64,000 bases of DNA from Candidatus Manganitrophus noduliformans (GCF_012184425.1 NZ_VTOW01000003.1:124001-188000); one strand, 5' to 3'; numbered from the stretch's first letter, positions 26,486 through 35,550 are shown. The notes: a model not told the origin generated them from the letters alone. Numbers and translations are program-made.

Positions 26486-26549
26486 TTTCAAAGAGACTTG
26501 TAAGAAATCACAAGAGATGTCCGAGATCGCGAGCGGTCGAGGACCTCTT

Positions 26550-26915
26550 CTATTTGGTTCTGTCTGTTATAAAATGTCGGCCGGACCGTTCGCGAAGGGC
26601 GAGGGCTTTTTGGACGGCCGATTCGATCGCGCTCTTCTTTCCCATCCCGCCGATGAACTGAACGAACTTCCCCTTTGAAAAAAGGGCGAGCGCCGGCAGG
26701 CTGGAGATCTCGTACTCGGCGGGGATTTGGTAGTTTTCCGTGACGTCCATTTTGTAAATGGCGATTTCATCCCCTCTTTCCTCCGAGAGCCGATCGAGCT
26801 CATATAATAACGCTCTGCAATTTCGACAGGTCGGGGACCAAAATTCCACCAAAACCGGCGTCGGGCTGTTCTCGATGATTCGATCGAAAGAATGGTCGGT
26901 CGCTTCAGGAATCAT
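26550..26915 (-). CDS. Thioredoxin-fold protein with CRNC active site
   Basis: The 121-residue protein has a thioredoxin fold with LVEFWSPTCRNCRALLYELDRL; the dithiol motif is C30-R-N-C33 in place of CGPC. The cis-proline region is ISSLPALALFSKG, and the end GGMGKKSAIE is typical. It lacks a signal peptide, so it is cytoplasmic. The unusual CRNC motif may shift its redox potential. ATG at 26915 is chosen because GGAGAAAA lies before it; a longer frame would add a basic stretch without support. Confidence 0.85.
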   Translation of the reverse strand: MIPEATDHSFDRIIENSPTPVLVEFWSPTCRNCRALLYELDRLSEERGDEIAIYKMDVTENYQIPAEYEISSLPALALFSKGKFVQFIGGMGKKSAIESAVQKALALRERSGRHFITDRTK

Positions 26916-27028
26916 TTTTCTCCGCCGATACAGTAGGAACAACAATAAGTAGAAATTAACATTTTGCGATGTTATACTTCAAGCGTTTCGTCATTTACGT
27001 CAGGCGACAAAATTTTCAAAGAGGTGAT

Positions 27029-27259
27029 ATGGGTTCGATCAAGATCATTGGAATGAACGAAATGAATGCGATTTTCAGCGTGACCGACCGACTCGGCATC
27101 TCGCGAGAAGCGATTGTCGTCCCGCTCGGCCCGGCCTCCCCGGGGCGGGTCCGCCGACTTCTCAATGGAAAGTTCGAGATCACCGTCGACGCCGATCAGC
27201 CGATCGAGGCCTGGCTGCCGGCGATGGAGAAAGATCTCGCCGCCCTGCTCGAATCTTAA
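27029..27259 (+). CDS. Small hypothetical protein
   Basis: The 76-residue protein is not recognised. It is soluble, with a GSIKIIGMNEMNAIFSVTDRLGISREAIVVPLGP start and an acidic C-terminus (PAMEKDLAALLES). The arginine-rich centre (GRVRRLLNGK) could bind nucleic acid or a partner. The ATG at 27029 has an AAAGAGGTGAT ribosome site; the frame continues upstream to another ATG with no such site. Confidence 0.55.
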   Translation: MGSIKIIGMNEMNAIFSVTDRLGISREAIVVPLGPASPGRVRRLLNGKFEITVDADQPIEAWLPAMEKDLAALLES

Positions 27260-27275
27260 GCCTTTCCAGCGGTCG

Positions 27276-27758
27276 TTAGCCGCCCATTCCCGCCGGATTT
27301 AATTTTGACTGAAAATACTTCTCTCCGGTCGAGGTCAGATACCAGCTTTTCATCCCCCGCTGTTTCTGATTTCCTTCCGCCAGCCAGCCGTTTCGCGCGC
27401 AGCCGGCCAAGACATCGGAGAGGTTCTTCGGCTTCTCGGCGCGGCATTTTGAAAGAGATTCCGCGATATCCTGAATCGTAAACGATTGGACCTTTTCGCC
27501 GTGAAGGAGATGATAGGCGATCGTGATCACGGCATCGGTATAGGCCTTGGGGTGCACCGCCGAGAAGAACTCGTTGATCGGAGGAAATGATTTCGGCGGC
27601 AGATCCGGGCGCTGAACACGTTTTAATTCCGGCGCGATCCCTTCTCGAAACAATTCTTTTAGAATCACCTGAAAGGCAATCCCGCGATACGGCTCATCCA
27701 ATCCTTGAACGCAGTCGAGCGCTTGCTGGACGCGCTCCTTGATCAGATCGTTTTCCAC
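27276..27758 (-). CDS. Hypothetical protein with possible winged-helix C-terminus
   Basis: The 160-residue protein is not recognised by name. The second half (DIAESLSKCRAEKPKNLSDVLAGCARNGWLAEG, then SWYLTSTGEKYF) looks like a winged-helix DNA-binding or PCI-like module. The first half is helical. It uses a GTG start with GAGAGAGGA upstream and a TATAAT -10 box on the minus strand at 27788-27793. It is convergent with the small gene before it and divergent from ligD. Confidence 0.5.
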   Translation of the reverse strand: MENDLIKERVQQALDCVQGLDEPYRGIAFQVILKELFREGIAPELKRVQRPDLPPKSFPPINEFFSAVHPKAYTDAVITIAYHLLHGEKVQSFTIQDIAESLSKCRAEKPKNLSDVLAGCARNGWLAEGNQKQRGMKSWYLTSTGEKYFQSKLNPAGMGG

Positions 27759-27787
27759 GGCTCGTCCTCTCTCTAGAAGTTCAAGCC

Positions 27788-27793
27788 ATTATA
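27788..27793 (-). promoter_or_regulatory. Consensus -10 box upstream of the 27276-27758 gene
   Basis: A perfect TATAAT lies on the minus strand 29 bases before the GTG start. No clear -35 hexamer is seen at 17 bases. Confidence 0.4.
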
Positions 27794-27916
27794 TCGAAAA
27801 TAAAAGCAGAAAGAAACCAACAATACTAGTTTTCTCTAGTTTTCCAGCCGAGTCGTCTACTCCTTTAAGCGTATTCGGGCCGATTTACTCCTTTTGGATT
27901 AGACACGGCGACGGAA

Positions 27917-27946
27917 TTGACCCGCGGGATTCAATCATTCTAGGAT
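27917..27946 (+). promoter_or_regulatory. Candidate promoter for ligD-ku (leaderless layout)
   Basis: TTGACC (27917-27922) and TAGGAT (27941-27946) are 18 bases apart, with the ligD ATG 9 bases later. The sequence CTAGGATGAAA is repeated twice around the start (27940-27950 and 27951-27961). Confidence 0.45.
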
Positions 27947-27955
27947 GAAACTAGG

Positions 27956-30421
27956 ATGAAAAAGAACCCGCTTTCAGTTTATCAACAGAAGAGGAACTTT
28001 AATAAAACGCCGGAACCGAGCGGCGTCCGAATACCCCCGCGTCCTTTTTCCATCGGGAATCGCTTCTCGATTCAAGAGCACCATGCGCGGCGGCTCCACT
28101 ATGATCTCCGTCTGGAAATGGATGGGGTCCTCAAGTCGTGGGCCATCCCGAAGGGGCTTCCCGCGTCGGAGGAGGAGCGGCGTCTGGCGGTCCGAACGGA
28201 GGACCATCCGCTCGACTATCTCGACTTCGAGGGGGTGATTCCGGAAGGAAATTACGGCGCCGGAGAGGTCTTTCTTTGGGAGATCGGCACCTATCAAGTT
28301 GTCTCCGGCGATCTGGAGAAAGGAAAGCTGACGTTCGTCGTGTCGGGCCGCCGGCATCATGGCCGATACACGCTGGTCCGAACGGATCGGAAAGGGGAGA
28401 AGGAAGCCTGGCTGATCATGAAGAGCGGGTCGTCCCTTCCCGAGGGGAATGATCCCATTCCCTCTCCCTTTGCTCCGATGCGCGCCGCGCTCGGTGAGAA
28501 GCCGTTTGTCGATCCCGATTGGGTTTTTGAGGAGAAGTGGGACGGGGTTCGCGCCCTGGTGAGATTGGTTCGGGAGGGAGAATCGGTTCGGATCGATCTC
28601 TGGGGGAGAAATCTCTCCCGGTTCGATTCGCAGTATCCGGAGGTGGTCGAACAGTTGTGTCAGCTGATGGAAGCCAACCGGTCGATCCGATCGCTGATTC
28701 TGGACGGAGAGGTGGTGGCGTTGGACGAAAAAGGAAAGCCCTCTTTCCAGCTCCTTCAGCATCGGATGCATCTGACCGATTCAGAGGAGATCGGGGTGGT
28801 GCGAAAGGACGTTCCGGCGACGTATCTTCTTTTCGACCTGCTTTATATGAACGGCAAGTCATTGATGACGGCTCCTCTCATCTACCGGCGCGAGCTGCTC
28901 GCTTCTCTCTCCTTGCCTCATGGAACGCTTCGGTTGAGTCCTCTTTATGAAGATGGAATCGCTCTTTTTGAGCGTCTTCGCGCGGAGGGAGGAGAGGGGA
29001 TCGTCGCCAAACGAAAAGACTCGGTCTATTCTCCAGGGAGACGGAGCCGAGAGTGGATCAAGCTCAAACTGGTTCAGGAGCTCGATTGTGTCGTGGCGGG
29101 ATGGACGGAGGGGAGGGGGAACCGGTCGCATACGATCGGAGCGCTCCTTCTGGGTCTCTACGAAGGGGAGGCGCTCCACTATATCTCGCACACCGGAAGC
29201 GGCTTCGATGCGGAAATGCTGCGGCAGGTCGAAAAAGAGCTCCGGCCGCTTGAAATCGACCAATGTCCCTTTTCAACCCGGCCGAAGACCAATGCCCGCG
29301 CCCATTGGGTGACGCCGCGTCTGGTGGCGCGGGTGAAGTTCACCCACTGGACCCAAGACCGCCACCTTCGCGCGCCGATCCTGCTGGGGCTCCGGGACGA
29401 TATCGCGCCGAAGGAGTGCCGGTTTGAGCCGCGCGTGAATCCGGAGGAGGTCGTCCCGCAGAAAAAAGAAAAAAAGGAGATCTGGATCGGTGAGCGCGTC
29501 GCCGTTCAATTCGAGGGGAATCGGCTGGAGTTGGGCCATTTGAACAAACAATTCTGGCCGAAGCGTGGATATACCAAGGCCCATCTGATCGACTATTACT
29601 CGAAGGTCGCCCCCTTCGTCCTCCCTCATTTACAGGATCGTCCGTTGACGTTAATTCGCTTTCCGGAGGGGATCGAGGGGGAGTCGTTTTATCAGAAGGA
29701 TTGGAAGGAAGCGGCTCCCCACTGGGTCCACCGGGTGACGATTGAAACCGAGGAGGAAACGCATCGAAGGATGATCGTCTGCAACAATGCCTCCACCCTG
29801 GTCTGGCTCGCCAACCTCGGGAATATCGAGCTGCATCCCTCGTATAGCCGCGTCGATCCGGAAGGGTCTCTCGCCCCCCCCGATTTTATCGTTTTCGACA
29901 TCGACCCTCCGAAGCGCGAAGGGAAAGAAGGGGTGGATTGGAAACGATTCGAGCAGGGAGCGGAGGTCGCCCTTTGGCTGAATCGCCAGTTGGGGGAGTT
30001 GGGGATACAGTCGCATGTAAAGACGACAGGGAAATCGGGTCTCCATGTTTTTGTGCCGATCATTCCGATCTACAGCTACACCCAGACCCGCCGGTTCGCG
30101 CGCGCCATGGCCGAGCAGCTTCAGGCCGAGCATCCGAAGCAGATCACAACCGCCTGGCAGAAGGAGCAACGGGGAAAGAAGGTGTTGATCGATTTTAATC
30201 AGAATGCGGCGGGGAAAACGCTTGCTTCCATCTATTCGCTTCGCGCGGTGCCGGAGGCGACCGTTTCCTTCCCGATCAAATGGGAAGCGCTCCGGCGCGT
30301 CTCTCCCCTTGATTATACGATGGAGTCGGTCCCCGATTTGCTGACAAAATCGGGCGACCTCTGGGAGGGAATCCTCAAATCGGCGCAAGATCCGATGGAG
30401 GCTCTAAAGAAGCTCCAATAA
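27956..30421 (+). CDS. ligD: ATP-dependent DNA ligase LigD (phosphoesterase-ligase-polymerase)
   Basis: LigD is the end-processing and sealing enzyme of bacterial non-homologous end joining. The 821-residue protein has three domains in order: 3'-phosphoesterase (about 1-165, EHHARRLHYDLRLE with H42, H48 and D50), ligase (about 180-500, adenylated lysine K194 in EEKWDGVRA, then LILDGEVVALDE and IVAKRKDS), and a primase-like polymerase (about 530-815, DIDPP metal site, HVKTTGKSGLHVFVP). This PE-ligase-polymerase order differs from the mycobacterial order, where the polymerase comes first. ku follows after 15 bases, so both are co-transcribed. Confidence 0.97.
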   Translation: MKKNPLSVYQQKRNFNKTPEPSGVRIPPRPFSIGNRFSIQEHHARRLHYDLRLEMDGVLKSWAIPKGLPASEEERRLAVRTEDHPLDYLDFEGVIPEGNYGAGEVFLWEIGTYQVVSGDLEKGKLTFVVSGRRHHGRYTLVRTDRKGEKEAWLIMKSGSSLPEGNDPIPSPFAPMRAALGEKPFVDPDWVFEEKWDGVRALVRLVREGESVRIDLWGRNLSRFDSQYPEVVEQLCQLMEANRSIRSLILDGEVVALDEKGKPSFQLLQHRMHLTDSEEIGVVRKDVPATYLLFDLLYMNGKSLMTAPLIYRRELLASLSLPHGTLRLSPLYEDGIALFERLRAEGGEGIVAKRKDSVYSPGRRSREWIKLKLVQELDCVVAGWTEGRGNRSHTIGALLLGLYEGEALHYISHTGSGFDAEMLRQVEKELRPLEIDQCPFSTRPKTNARAHWVTPRLVARVKFTHWTQDRHLRAPILLGLRDDIAPKECRFEPRVNPEEVVPQKKEKKEIWIGERVAVQFEGNRLELGHLNKQFWPKRGYTKAHLIDYYSKVAPFVLPHLQDRPLTLIRFPEGIEGESFYQKDWKEAAPHWVHRVTIETEEETHRRMIVCNNASTLVWLANLGNIELHPSYSRVDPEGSLAPPDFIVFDIDPPKREGKEGVDWKRFEQGAEVALWLNRQLGELGIQSHVKTTGKSGLHVFVPIIPIYSYTQTRRFARAMAEQLQAEHPKQITTAWQKEQRGKKVLIDFNQNAAGKTLASIYSLRAVPEATVSFPIKWEALRRVSPLDYTMESVPDLLTKSGDLWEGILKSAQDPMEALKKLQ

Positions 30422-30436
30422 GCAAGGAGAATCACA

Positions 30437-31255
30437 ATGGCATTTCGCTCATTTTGGAAGGGTTCGATTACATTCGGACTGGTGAACATTCCCGTCCGGC
30501 TTTACACCGCCACGGAAGATCGTCCGTTGAAATTCCACTATCTCCACAAAGAATGTAACTCCCGGATTCAATATCGTAAATATTGCCCGAACTGCAAGAG
30601 GGAGATCGCACAGGAAGAGATCATCCGAGGTTATCCATACTCGAAGGAACAGTTTGTCCTGCTGGATGAAAAAGATTTTGAGAAAGCGGCCGAACAACTG
30701 GAGAGAACGATCGAGATTCTCAACTTCGTCCACATTCAGGAAATTGATCCGGTCTATTACGATCGGGCCTATTACGCCGTCCCCGAAGAGGGAAGTGCGA
30801 AAGCCTATACGCTCCTCCGCGAGGCGATGAAAAAGATGAATCTCGCCGCGGTCGGCCGGATCGCCCTCCGGCAGAAGGGACATCTGGCCCTCCTGCGGCC
30901 GATCGAAAACGCCATCGGATTGGAGACCCTTTATTACCCTGAATCGGTCCGGACGGTGGACACCCTTTCAAAAGAGCTTCCGAAAAAAATTGAGTTGAAG
31001 CCGAAGGAGCTGGAGATGGCGGTTGAATTGATGAAGCAATTGTCCGCCCCGTTTGATCCGGAGGCGTATCACGACACCCATCGCGAACAGCTGCTTGAGA
31101 TCATTCATAACAAGATCGAGGGGAGGGAGGTGACGATCTCGAAGCAGGCCGAGGCCCCGCTCATCGATTTGGCCGAGGCGCTCAAGGCGAGCCTGAAACG
31201 GACGAGAGAAAAAGCAAAAGGGAGAAAGAAAACGGAGTTACCGCAGGCGGGATAG
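30437..31255 (+). CDS. ku: Ku protein (non-homologous end joining)
   Basis: Ku forms a homodimeric ring on double-strand break ends and recruits LigD. The 272-residue protein starts with the typical WKGSITFGLVNIPVRLYTATE strand, has CPNCKREIAQEEIIRGY and the core FVHIQEIDPVYYDRAYY. The C-terminal tail after about 250 is basic (KRTREKAKGRKKTE), as in other bacterial Ku proteins that bind DNA and ligase there. An AAGGAG ribosome site is present. It is the second gene of the ligD-ku operon. Confidence 0.97.
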   Translation: MAFRSFWKGSITFGLVNIPVRLYTATEDRPLKFHYLHKECNSRIQYRKYCPNCKREIAQEEIIRGYPYSKEQFVLLDEKDFEKAAEQLERTIEILNFVHIQEIDPVYYDRAYYAVPEEGSAKAYTLLREAMKKMNLAAVGRIALRQKGHLALLRPIENAIGLETLYYPESVRTVDTLSKELPKKIELKPKELEMAVELMKQLSAPFDPEAYHDTHREQLLEIIHNKIEGREVTISKQAEAPLIDLAEALKASLKRTREKAKGRKKTELPQAG

Positions 31256-31363
31256 GAACAGATTGAGAAGATTGTATCCAAGGACGGTTTTCGGTACCAT
31301 GGAAGTATAGAAGGGGCGGCGGCTCAAGCGTCGTGCTCTCATGAACAACAGAAGGGGTGGGAG

Positions 31364-31996
31364 ATGCCGGCTCGGAATCCCGATCTGCACGGTAATGTTC
31401 CAGACAAGGCGGACGTCGCCTTGCTGTTGATCGACGTGATCAACGACATGGAGTTTAAAGAGGGACGGTCTCTTCTTAAGCGGGCCTTGCGGGTCGCCGA
31501 CAAAATCGCGCAGCTGAAGAGGCGGGCAAAACGGGCGGATGTTCCGGTCGTTTACGTCAACGACAACTTCGGAAAGTGGCGGTCGGACTTCAAAAGGCTG
31601 GTGGCCCACTGTCTCGACGACGACGTTTGCGGGAGGCCTCTGGTGCAGAAGTTAAAGCCGGAGCCGGACGATTATTTTGTATTAAAGCCGAAGAACTCGG
31701 GTTTCTACTCGACGACCCTCGACGTCCTTCTCAATTATCTCAATGTGAAAACCTTGATTCTCACCGGCATCACGGGAGACAACTGCGTCCTTTTTACGGC
31801 GAACGATGCCTATCTTCGCGATTATTATCTGATCATTCCCTCCGACTGCGTGACCTCCCACACCGAAACTGAAAACCGGCAGGCGCTTCGAATGATGAAG
31901 CGCCTGCTGAAAGCGGATATCCGGCCTTCAAACAAAATCCGCTTCCCTCATGCCGCTTGGGCCCGAAGTGGCGAAGAGCAGCGAAAATTGGCATGA
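31364..31996 (+). CDS. Isochorismatase-family cysteine hydrolase
   Basis: The 210-residue protein has the catalytic triad pattern of the family: D24 in LLIDVINDME, a lysine near K108-K110 (VLKPKNSGFYST), and the nucleophile C141 in ITGDNCVLFTANDAY. Members hydrolyse amides such as nicotinamide, or enol ethers such as isochorismate; the substrate here is unclear. A purine-rich ribosome site GGGTGGGAG precedes the ATG. It stands alone between ku and the oxidase gene. Confidence 0.87.
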   Translation: MPARNPDLHGNVPDKADVALLLIDVINDMEFKEGRSLLKRALRVADKIAQLKRRAKRADVPVVYVNDNFGKWRSDFKRLVAHCLDDDVCGRPLVQKLKPEPDDYFVLKPKNSGFYSTTLDVLLNYLNVKTLILTGITGDNCVLFTANDAYLRDYYLIIPSDCVTSHTETENRQALRMMKRLLKADIRPSNKIRFPHAAWARSGEEQRKLA

Positions 31997-32036
31997 GGAC
32001 GGTCCTCATTGTCTGCGTGTCTCATTGCCATGGAAA

Positions 32037-32065
32037 TTGATTTATTATTTAAATGAGAATAGAAT
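32037..32065 (+). promoter_or_regulatory. Promoter for the bd-like oxidase gene
   Basis: TTGATT (32037-32042) and TAGAAT (32060-32065) are 17 bases apart, giving a leader of about 46 bases with a GAGAGA ribosome site before the ATG at 32118. Confidence 0.6.
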
Positions 32066-32117
32066 ATGCAACGACGCTCGTCCGGTATGGGTCGCTTGAT
32101 CGTTCGGAGAGATCGAC

Positions 32118-34031
32118 ATGGAGAAAAGCGGATTCTCTGATTTTCTAGAACCGCCCCTTTCTCGGAGGGCTGTTCTCCTTCTCCTGATCTTTTTTCTCAC
32201 GGTTGTCCTCCCGTCGGATTCGGACGGCCAGTCCGCTGTTCAGCCGTCCTCTCCTCCGCTTCAAAAAGAAACCTCCAAAGACATTTATTTCAAATCGGAC
32301 GGGGTGATCTCCGGCCCACCCGCGCCACGCCTAAAGCAAACCGATTATCTCTACTTCATACCGCTTCCGCAGTTCGGAGGAAATCGGATCCTCGTCTGGA
32401 TGATGGCCCAGATCCATCTCTATTTCGGCGCATTTACATTAGGCACGTTATTTTTGGTGATGATCTTTGAGCTGAGAGGAATTTGCTCGCGACAAAATGA
32501 GACCCGGCAGAAGTATGATCGGATGGCCCACGAAATGCTCCGAGCCGTTTTGTTGGCGCTCTCCCTGACTGCGATCACCGGAGGGCTCTTTTTGTTTGGT
32601 CTGTTGGCGTTCTATCCGGAGCTTCTCAGATATTTGGCGACGGTCTTTCGACCACTTCTCCTGATCTATGCGCTTCTCTTCATCCTTCTCAGCGGTACGA
32701 CCGCCCTTTATGAATATGCATGGCACCAAATGCAATCGGGGATTGCGAAGTGGGGCCACTTTTTCATTGGAATTCTAATCAACATATTCGGTTTAATTCT
32801 CTTGCTTGTCGCGAATGGCTGGAGCAGTTTTATGAGTTCTCCTTCCGGGGTCGATGAGGCGGGCCGCTTTCTGGGGAACAGCTGGAATGTTCTGAACAAT
32901 CCATTATGGATAACGTCCAGTGTGCATCGTTTCTTCGGAAATATCGTATTGGGCGCTGCTGTGATAACGGCCTATGCGGCGGTCAAGTCCCTGGCATCGA
33001 CGTCGGTCGAACATCGAAGCTGGTATGAATGGATGAGCCATGTTTCCCTACTGGCAATGATCGCCGCCCTCTGCACCCTTCCGGCGGGAGGGTACTGGAT
33101 GATGCGGGCGACGTATGGCTATCGGCAGCAGATGGGGATTACCCTTCTCGGGGGATTGTTGGCATGGGTTGGGATGCTTCTTGTCATTTTACTGGGGGGC
33201 CTCTTTATCGCGATCAACTACTATCTCTGGCTGCGGATCGATTCGACCGGAGAGCGCCGATTCAATAGACAAGCAAAGTACCTGCTTCTTATCCTAGGGG
33301 TCTGCTTTCTTATTTACGTCACGCCGCATACCCTTGTCATGACCCCGGCGGAGTTGAAGGCGATGGGAGGGGCGCAGCACCCGGTCACCGGCAATTATGG
33401 AGTGGAGTCGTCGAAACAGCCCGCCGTCAACATCATGATCATTGTAACAATCTGGTCTCTCCTTTCGTTTTGGAGATCACGCTCTCGGAGATCGAAGCCG
33501 AGAGCAGCGGAGATCGCTTTGATCACCCTCTTTGCAGCTGGGGTGGCCAACATCGTCGTACTTGGAACGTACGGGTATTTTATTCCCGCGAATGCGCGAA
33601 TCGGTCTCCAGATTCCAATGGTCATGACAACATTGAGCATCGCTTTGTTCGGATCGATTCTCAGCCATGCCATGGTCAGAAAGGAAGAGAAGATCGACCG
33701 GCCGATCTGGGGCCGTCTTCCCAACAGGGGGCATTACGCCCTCCTTTTTATCGCGGTCACGGTCACATGGATCATGGGAGTCGGAGGGTATCGGAGATCG
33801 GCGGTGAGACTCCACTGGCATATCAATGAAATTTTGCGCGATTCTTCCCCTTGGGCCTTCACGCCGCCCTTGGCTCAGGTTGGCTTGGTGATCACGGCAA
33901 ACGTCCTCCTTTTCTGGAGCGCGCTCCTTGTTCTCTTTTGGTTAGTCGGTCTCAAGAGGAATTCTCAGTCCGAGAATCAAAAAGAGGACAAAATAAAGTT
34001 AGGGCAAGAGTTCGCCGAAATGCCGGAGTGA
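32118..34031 (+). CDS. Cytochrome bd-like quinol oxidase subunit I homologue
   Basis: The 637-residue integral membrane protein has an N-terminal signal or anchor, a short periplasmic stretch and about 13-14 predicted helices. Candidate heme-ligand histidines occur in QIHLYFGAFTLG and VHRFFGNIVLGA, and a QMGITLLGG block recalls the quinol-side region of CydA. It is longer than standard CydA and no cydB follows, which matches the distant bd-like oxidases described in Nitrospira and related bacteria. Electron donor and oxygen chemistry are not proven; the role could be quinol oxidation. Promoter TTGATT-17-TAGAAT precedes it. Confidence 0.75.
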   Translation: MEKSGFSDFLEPPLSRRAVLLLLIFFLTVVLPSDSDGQSAVQPSSPPLQKETSKDIYFKSDGVISGPPAPRLKQTDYLYFIPLPQFGGNRILVWMMAQIHLYFGAFTLGTLFLVMIFELRGICSRQNETRQKYDRMAHEMLRAVLLALSLTAITGGLFLFGLLAFYPELLRYLATVFRPLLLIYALLFILLSGTTALYEYAWHQMQSGIAKWGHFFIGILINIFGLILLLVANGWSSFMSSPSGVDEAGRFLGNSWNVLNNPLWITSSVHRFFGNIVLGAAVITAYAAVKSLASTSVEHRSWYEWMSHVSLLAMIAALCTLPAGGYWMMRATYGYRQQMGITLLGGLLAWVGMLLVILLGGLFIAINYYLWLRIDSTGERRFNRQAKYLLLILGVCFLIYVTPHTLVMTPAELKAMGGAQHPVTGNYGVESSKQPAVNIMIIVTIWSLLSFWRSRSRRSKPRAAEIALITLFAAGVANIVVLGTYGYFIPANARIGLQIPMVMTTLSIALFGSILSHAMVRKEEKIDRPIWGRLPNRGHYALLFIAVTVTWIMGVGGYRRSAVRLHWHINEILRDSSPWAFTPPLAQVGLVITANVLLFWSALLVLFWLVGLKRNSQSENQKEDKIKLGQEFAEMPE

Positions 34032-34649
34032 TGGGAAGTTTTTGGAATCGTCGCGGGGGACCCGGCTGCTGGCGTGGGTTTTAAAGAAGAGATACTTGAT
34101 CCCGAAGGCGTGCGCGGCGAGAAGGACCTCTTCGTTGTCGTCGATAAAGAGCGATCGTTCCTTATCGAATTGGAGCACCCTCTGGGCGCCTCTCCAGAAA
34201 TGGACCTCTTCCTTCGGTAAGCCGATGTCGCTGGAGCAGAGGATCACATCAAAGTAGGGGGTCAGGATCGTCTGGCCGAGCTTGATTTGAACCGTTCTGG
34301 GGTGCGCGTTGGTCACCAGGGCGATCTGCTTCTCCTCCTGCTTGAGAAAATGGAGGAACGGCTCCACGCCGGGATGAACCTGAACCCGGCTGCAGATGCT
34401 CTCCTTCAGCGCCACGATGTCGATGCCGAGCCGCCGCGACCAGTATTCGATGTCGGTCCAGTTCAGCGTTTTCTCCTCCGCGCGATAAGCGGCGAGCAGT
34501 TGGCGTTTGGCCTCATCGAGAGGAATCTTTTTTAACTCCGAAAATTTCTCCGGGATCAACTCTTCCCAGAAGTAATCATCGAAATGTTTGTCGAGGAGGG
34601 TTCCGTCCATGTCGAGCAGGACGGAATCGATCTGGTTCCATTCGATCAT
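33999..34649 (-). CDS. HAD-family hydrolase (nucleotidase-like, YrfG type)
   Basis: The 216-residue protein has HAD motif I DMDGTLLDKHF, motif II VTNAHP, lysine in KLGQTI/GLPKEEVHFW and motif IV FIDDNEEVL. The closest pattern is the GMP/IMP nucleotidase YrfG group, where DxDGTLLDxxFD is typical. Cytoplasmic. The start MIEWNQID is preferred; a longer frame upstream overlaps the next gene. It lies 31 bases after the diiron-like gene and probably shares its mRNA. Confidence 0.82.
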   Translation of the reverse strand: MIEWNQIDSVLLDMDGTLLDKHFDDYFWEELIPEKFSELKKIPLDEAKRQLLAAYRAEEKTLNWTDIEYWSRRLGIDIVALKESICSRVQVHPGVEPFLHFLKQEEKQIALVTNAHPRTVQIKLGQTILTPYFDVILCSSDIGLPKEEVHFWRGAQRVLQFDKERSLFIDDNEEVLLAAHAFGIKYLFFKTHASSRVPRDDSKNFPSLRHFGELLP

Positions 34650-34680
34650 CCGGAGGGCCTCATACTTTATCGCAGGACCG

Positions 34681-35505
34681 TCAAGAGGGGCGGATCCCGG
34701 CTTCTTTGGCGACCCCTTCTCGATAGGCAAGCCAGAGATCTAAAGAGCGATGGAGATGGTCGTAAACCCGCTTCCGTGAGGCGTGGGATGTTGCATTCTT
34801 GAGCACAATCTGCCAGGCATCCAGCCGGTGACCATGTTCCACCAGGTAGTGGGCCCGAATCAGATCGAGCGCCGAGGGATCGAGTTGATGATGGCGGACC
34901 AGAAAATGATTTCTTAGGACCTCTTCGATGGGAGGGGCGGCGGGGGGATTGTCGCCGATCTCTTTTCGATCGTGAATGCTCCCCTCGACAAAAATGGTGA
35001 TGACGGCCGTTCCCTCCAACCAGGAGGGGGAGAGGGTGACCTCATCCAGCCAGCGGCGGTAACGGCGGCTGGCCGGCAGAAGAGAGATGCGCTGGAAGTG
35101 ATTTTCCTGAAGTCCGAGCGCTTCCATCATTTTTAGGAAAAGCGCCGGGTGGGGCTTCCCGAGGCTCAAGCCGCCGGTCTCTTCTTCATATAAGTTGGTG
35201 GCCAGGGGACGCCGGGCTTCGGCCGAGGGGGTTTTTGAATAAAGCCGCCCGAGAAAGATGGGAAAATCCCGAACGTAGACCGCATATTCTTGTTGATAAT
35301 GAATCTTCAATTGCGCTTTGCTGATTTTGGGACCGGAGAAGCGGGTCCACGCCCAATGATTTTTCCGGTCCATAATGGATAGAAGCTGCTCCCTGAAATG
35401 CTCGTCCGTCCACCGATCTTGCCGACTCAACGTTCCTCCTTGTGACAGCGGTTCTATACAAAGTGAATCAACGATCCCGTCTGAAAAGGGATCACCGGCT
35501 TCCAT
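34681..35505 (-). CDS. Heme-oxygenase-like iron-containing redox enzyme
   Basis: The 274-residue helical protein matches the heme-oxygenase-like diiron (HDO, TenA/PqqC-related) fold. Candidate metal ligands are the glutamates in NLYEEETGG, the histidine in KPHPALFLKMMEALG, the glutamate in FVEGSIHD, and the HxxxExxH-like cluster RAHYLVEHGHRLDAW. The family oxidises or cleaves C-C/C-N bonds in fatty acids, amino acids or cofactors (for example UndA, SznF, CADD); substrate unknown here. The ATG at 35505 lies 8 bases after a -10 box and has no proper ribosome site, pointing to leaderless expression. A HAD hydrolase follows. Confidence 0.72.
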   Translation of the reverse strand: MEAGDPFSDGIVDSLCIEPLSQGGTLSRQDRWTDEHFREQLLSIMDRKNHWAWTRFSGPKISKAQLKIHYQQEYAVYVRDFPIFLGRLYSKTPSAEARRPLATNLYEEETGGLSLGKPHPALFLKMMEALGLQENHFQRISLLPASRRYRRWLDEVTLSPSWLEGTAVITIFVEGSIHDRKEIGDNPPAAPPIEEVLRNHFLVRHHQLDPSALDLIRAHYLVEHGHRLDAWQIVLKNATSHASRKRVYDHLHRSLDLWLAYREGVAKEAGIRPS

Positions 35506-35513
35506 CCTAAATG

Positions 35514-35542
35514 AGTGTATTCAAATATCGGGCGATCGTCAA
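35514..35542 (-). promoter_or_regulatory. Promoter for the HDO-like gene (leaderless layout)
   Basis: On the minus strand TTGACG (35537-35542) and TACACT (35514-35519) are 17 bases apart; the ATG follows after 8 bases. It is back to back with the promoter at 35551-35579. Confidence 0.6.
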
Positions 35543-35550
35543 ATGGTAAC

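Noticed and set aside
31993-32009. ATGAGGA-CGG-TCCTCAT palindrome at the isochorismatase stop as a terminator
   Set aside because: No T-run follows, and the stem overlaps codons, so termination cannot be supported.
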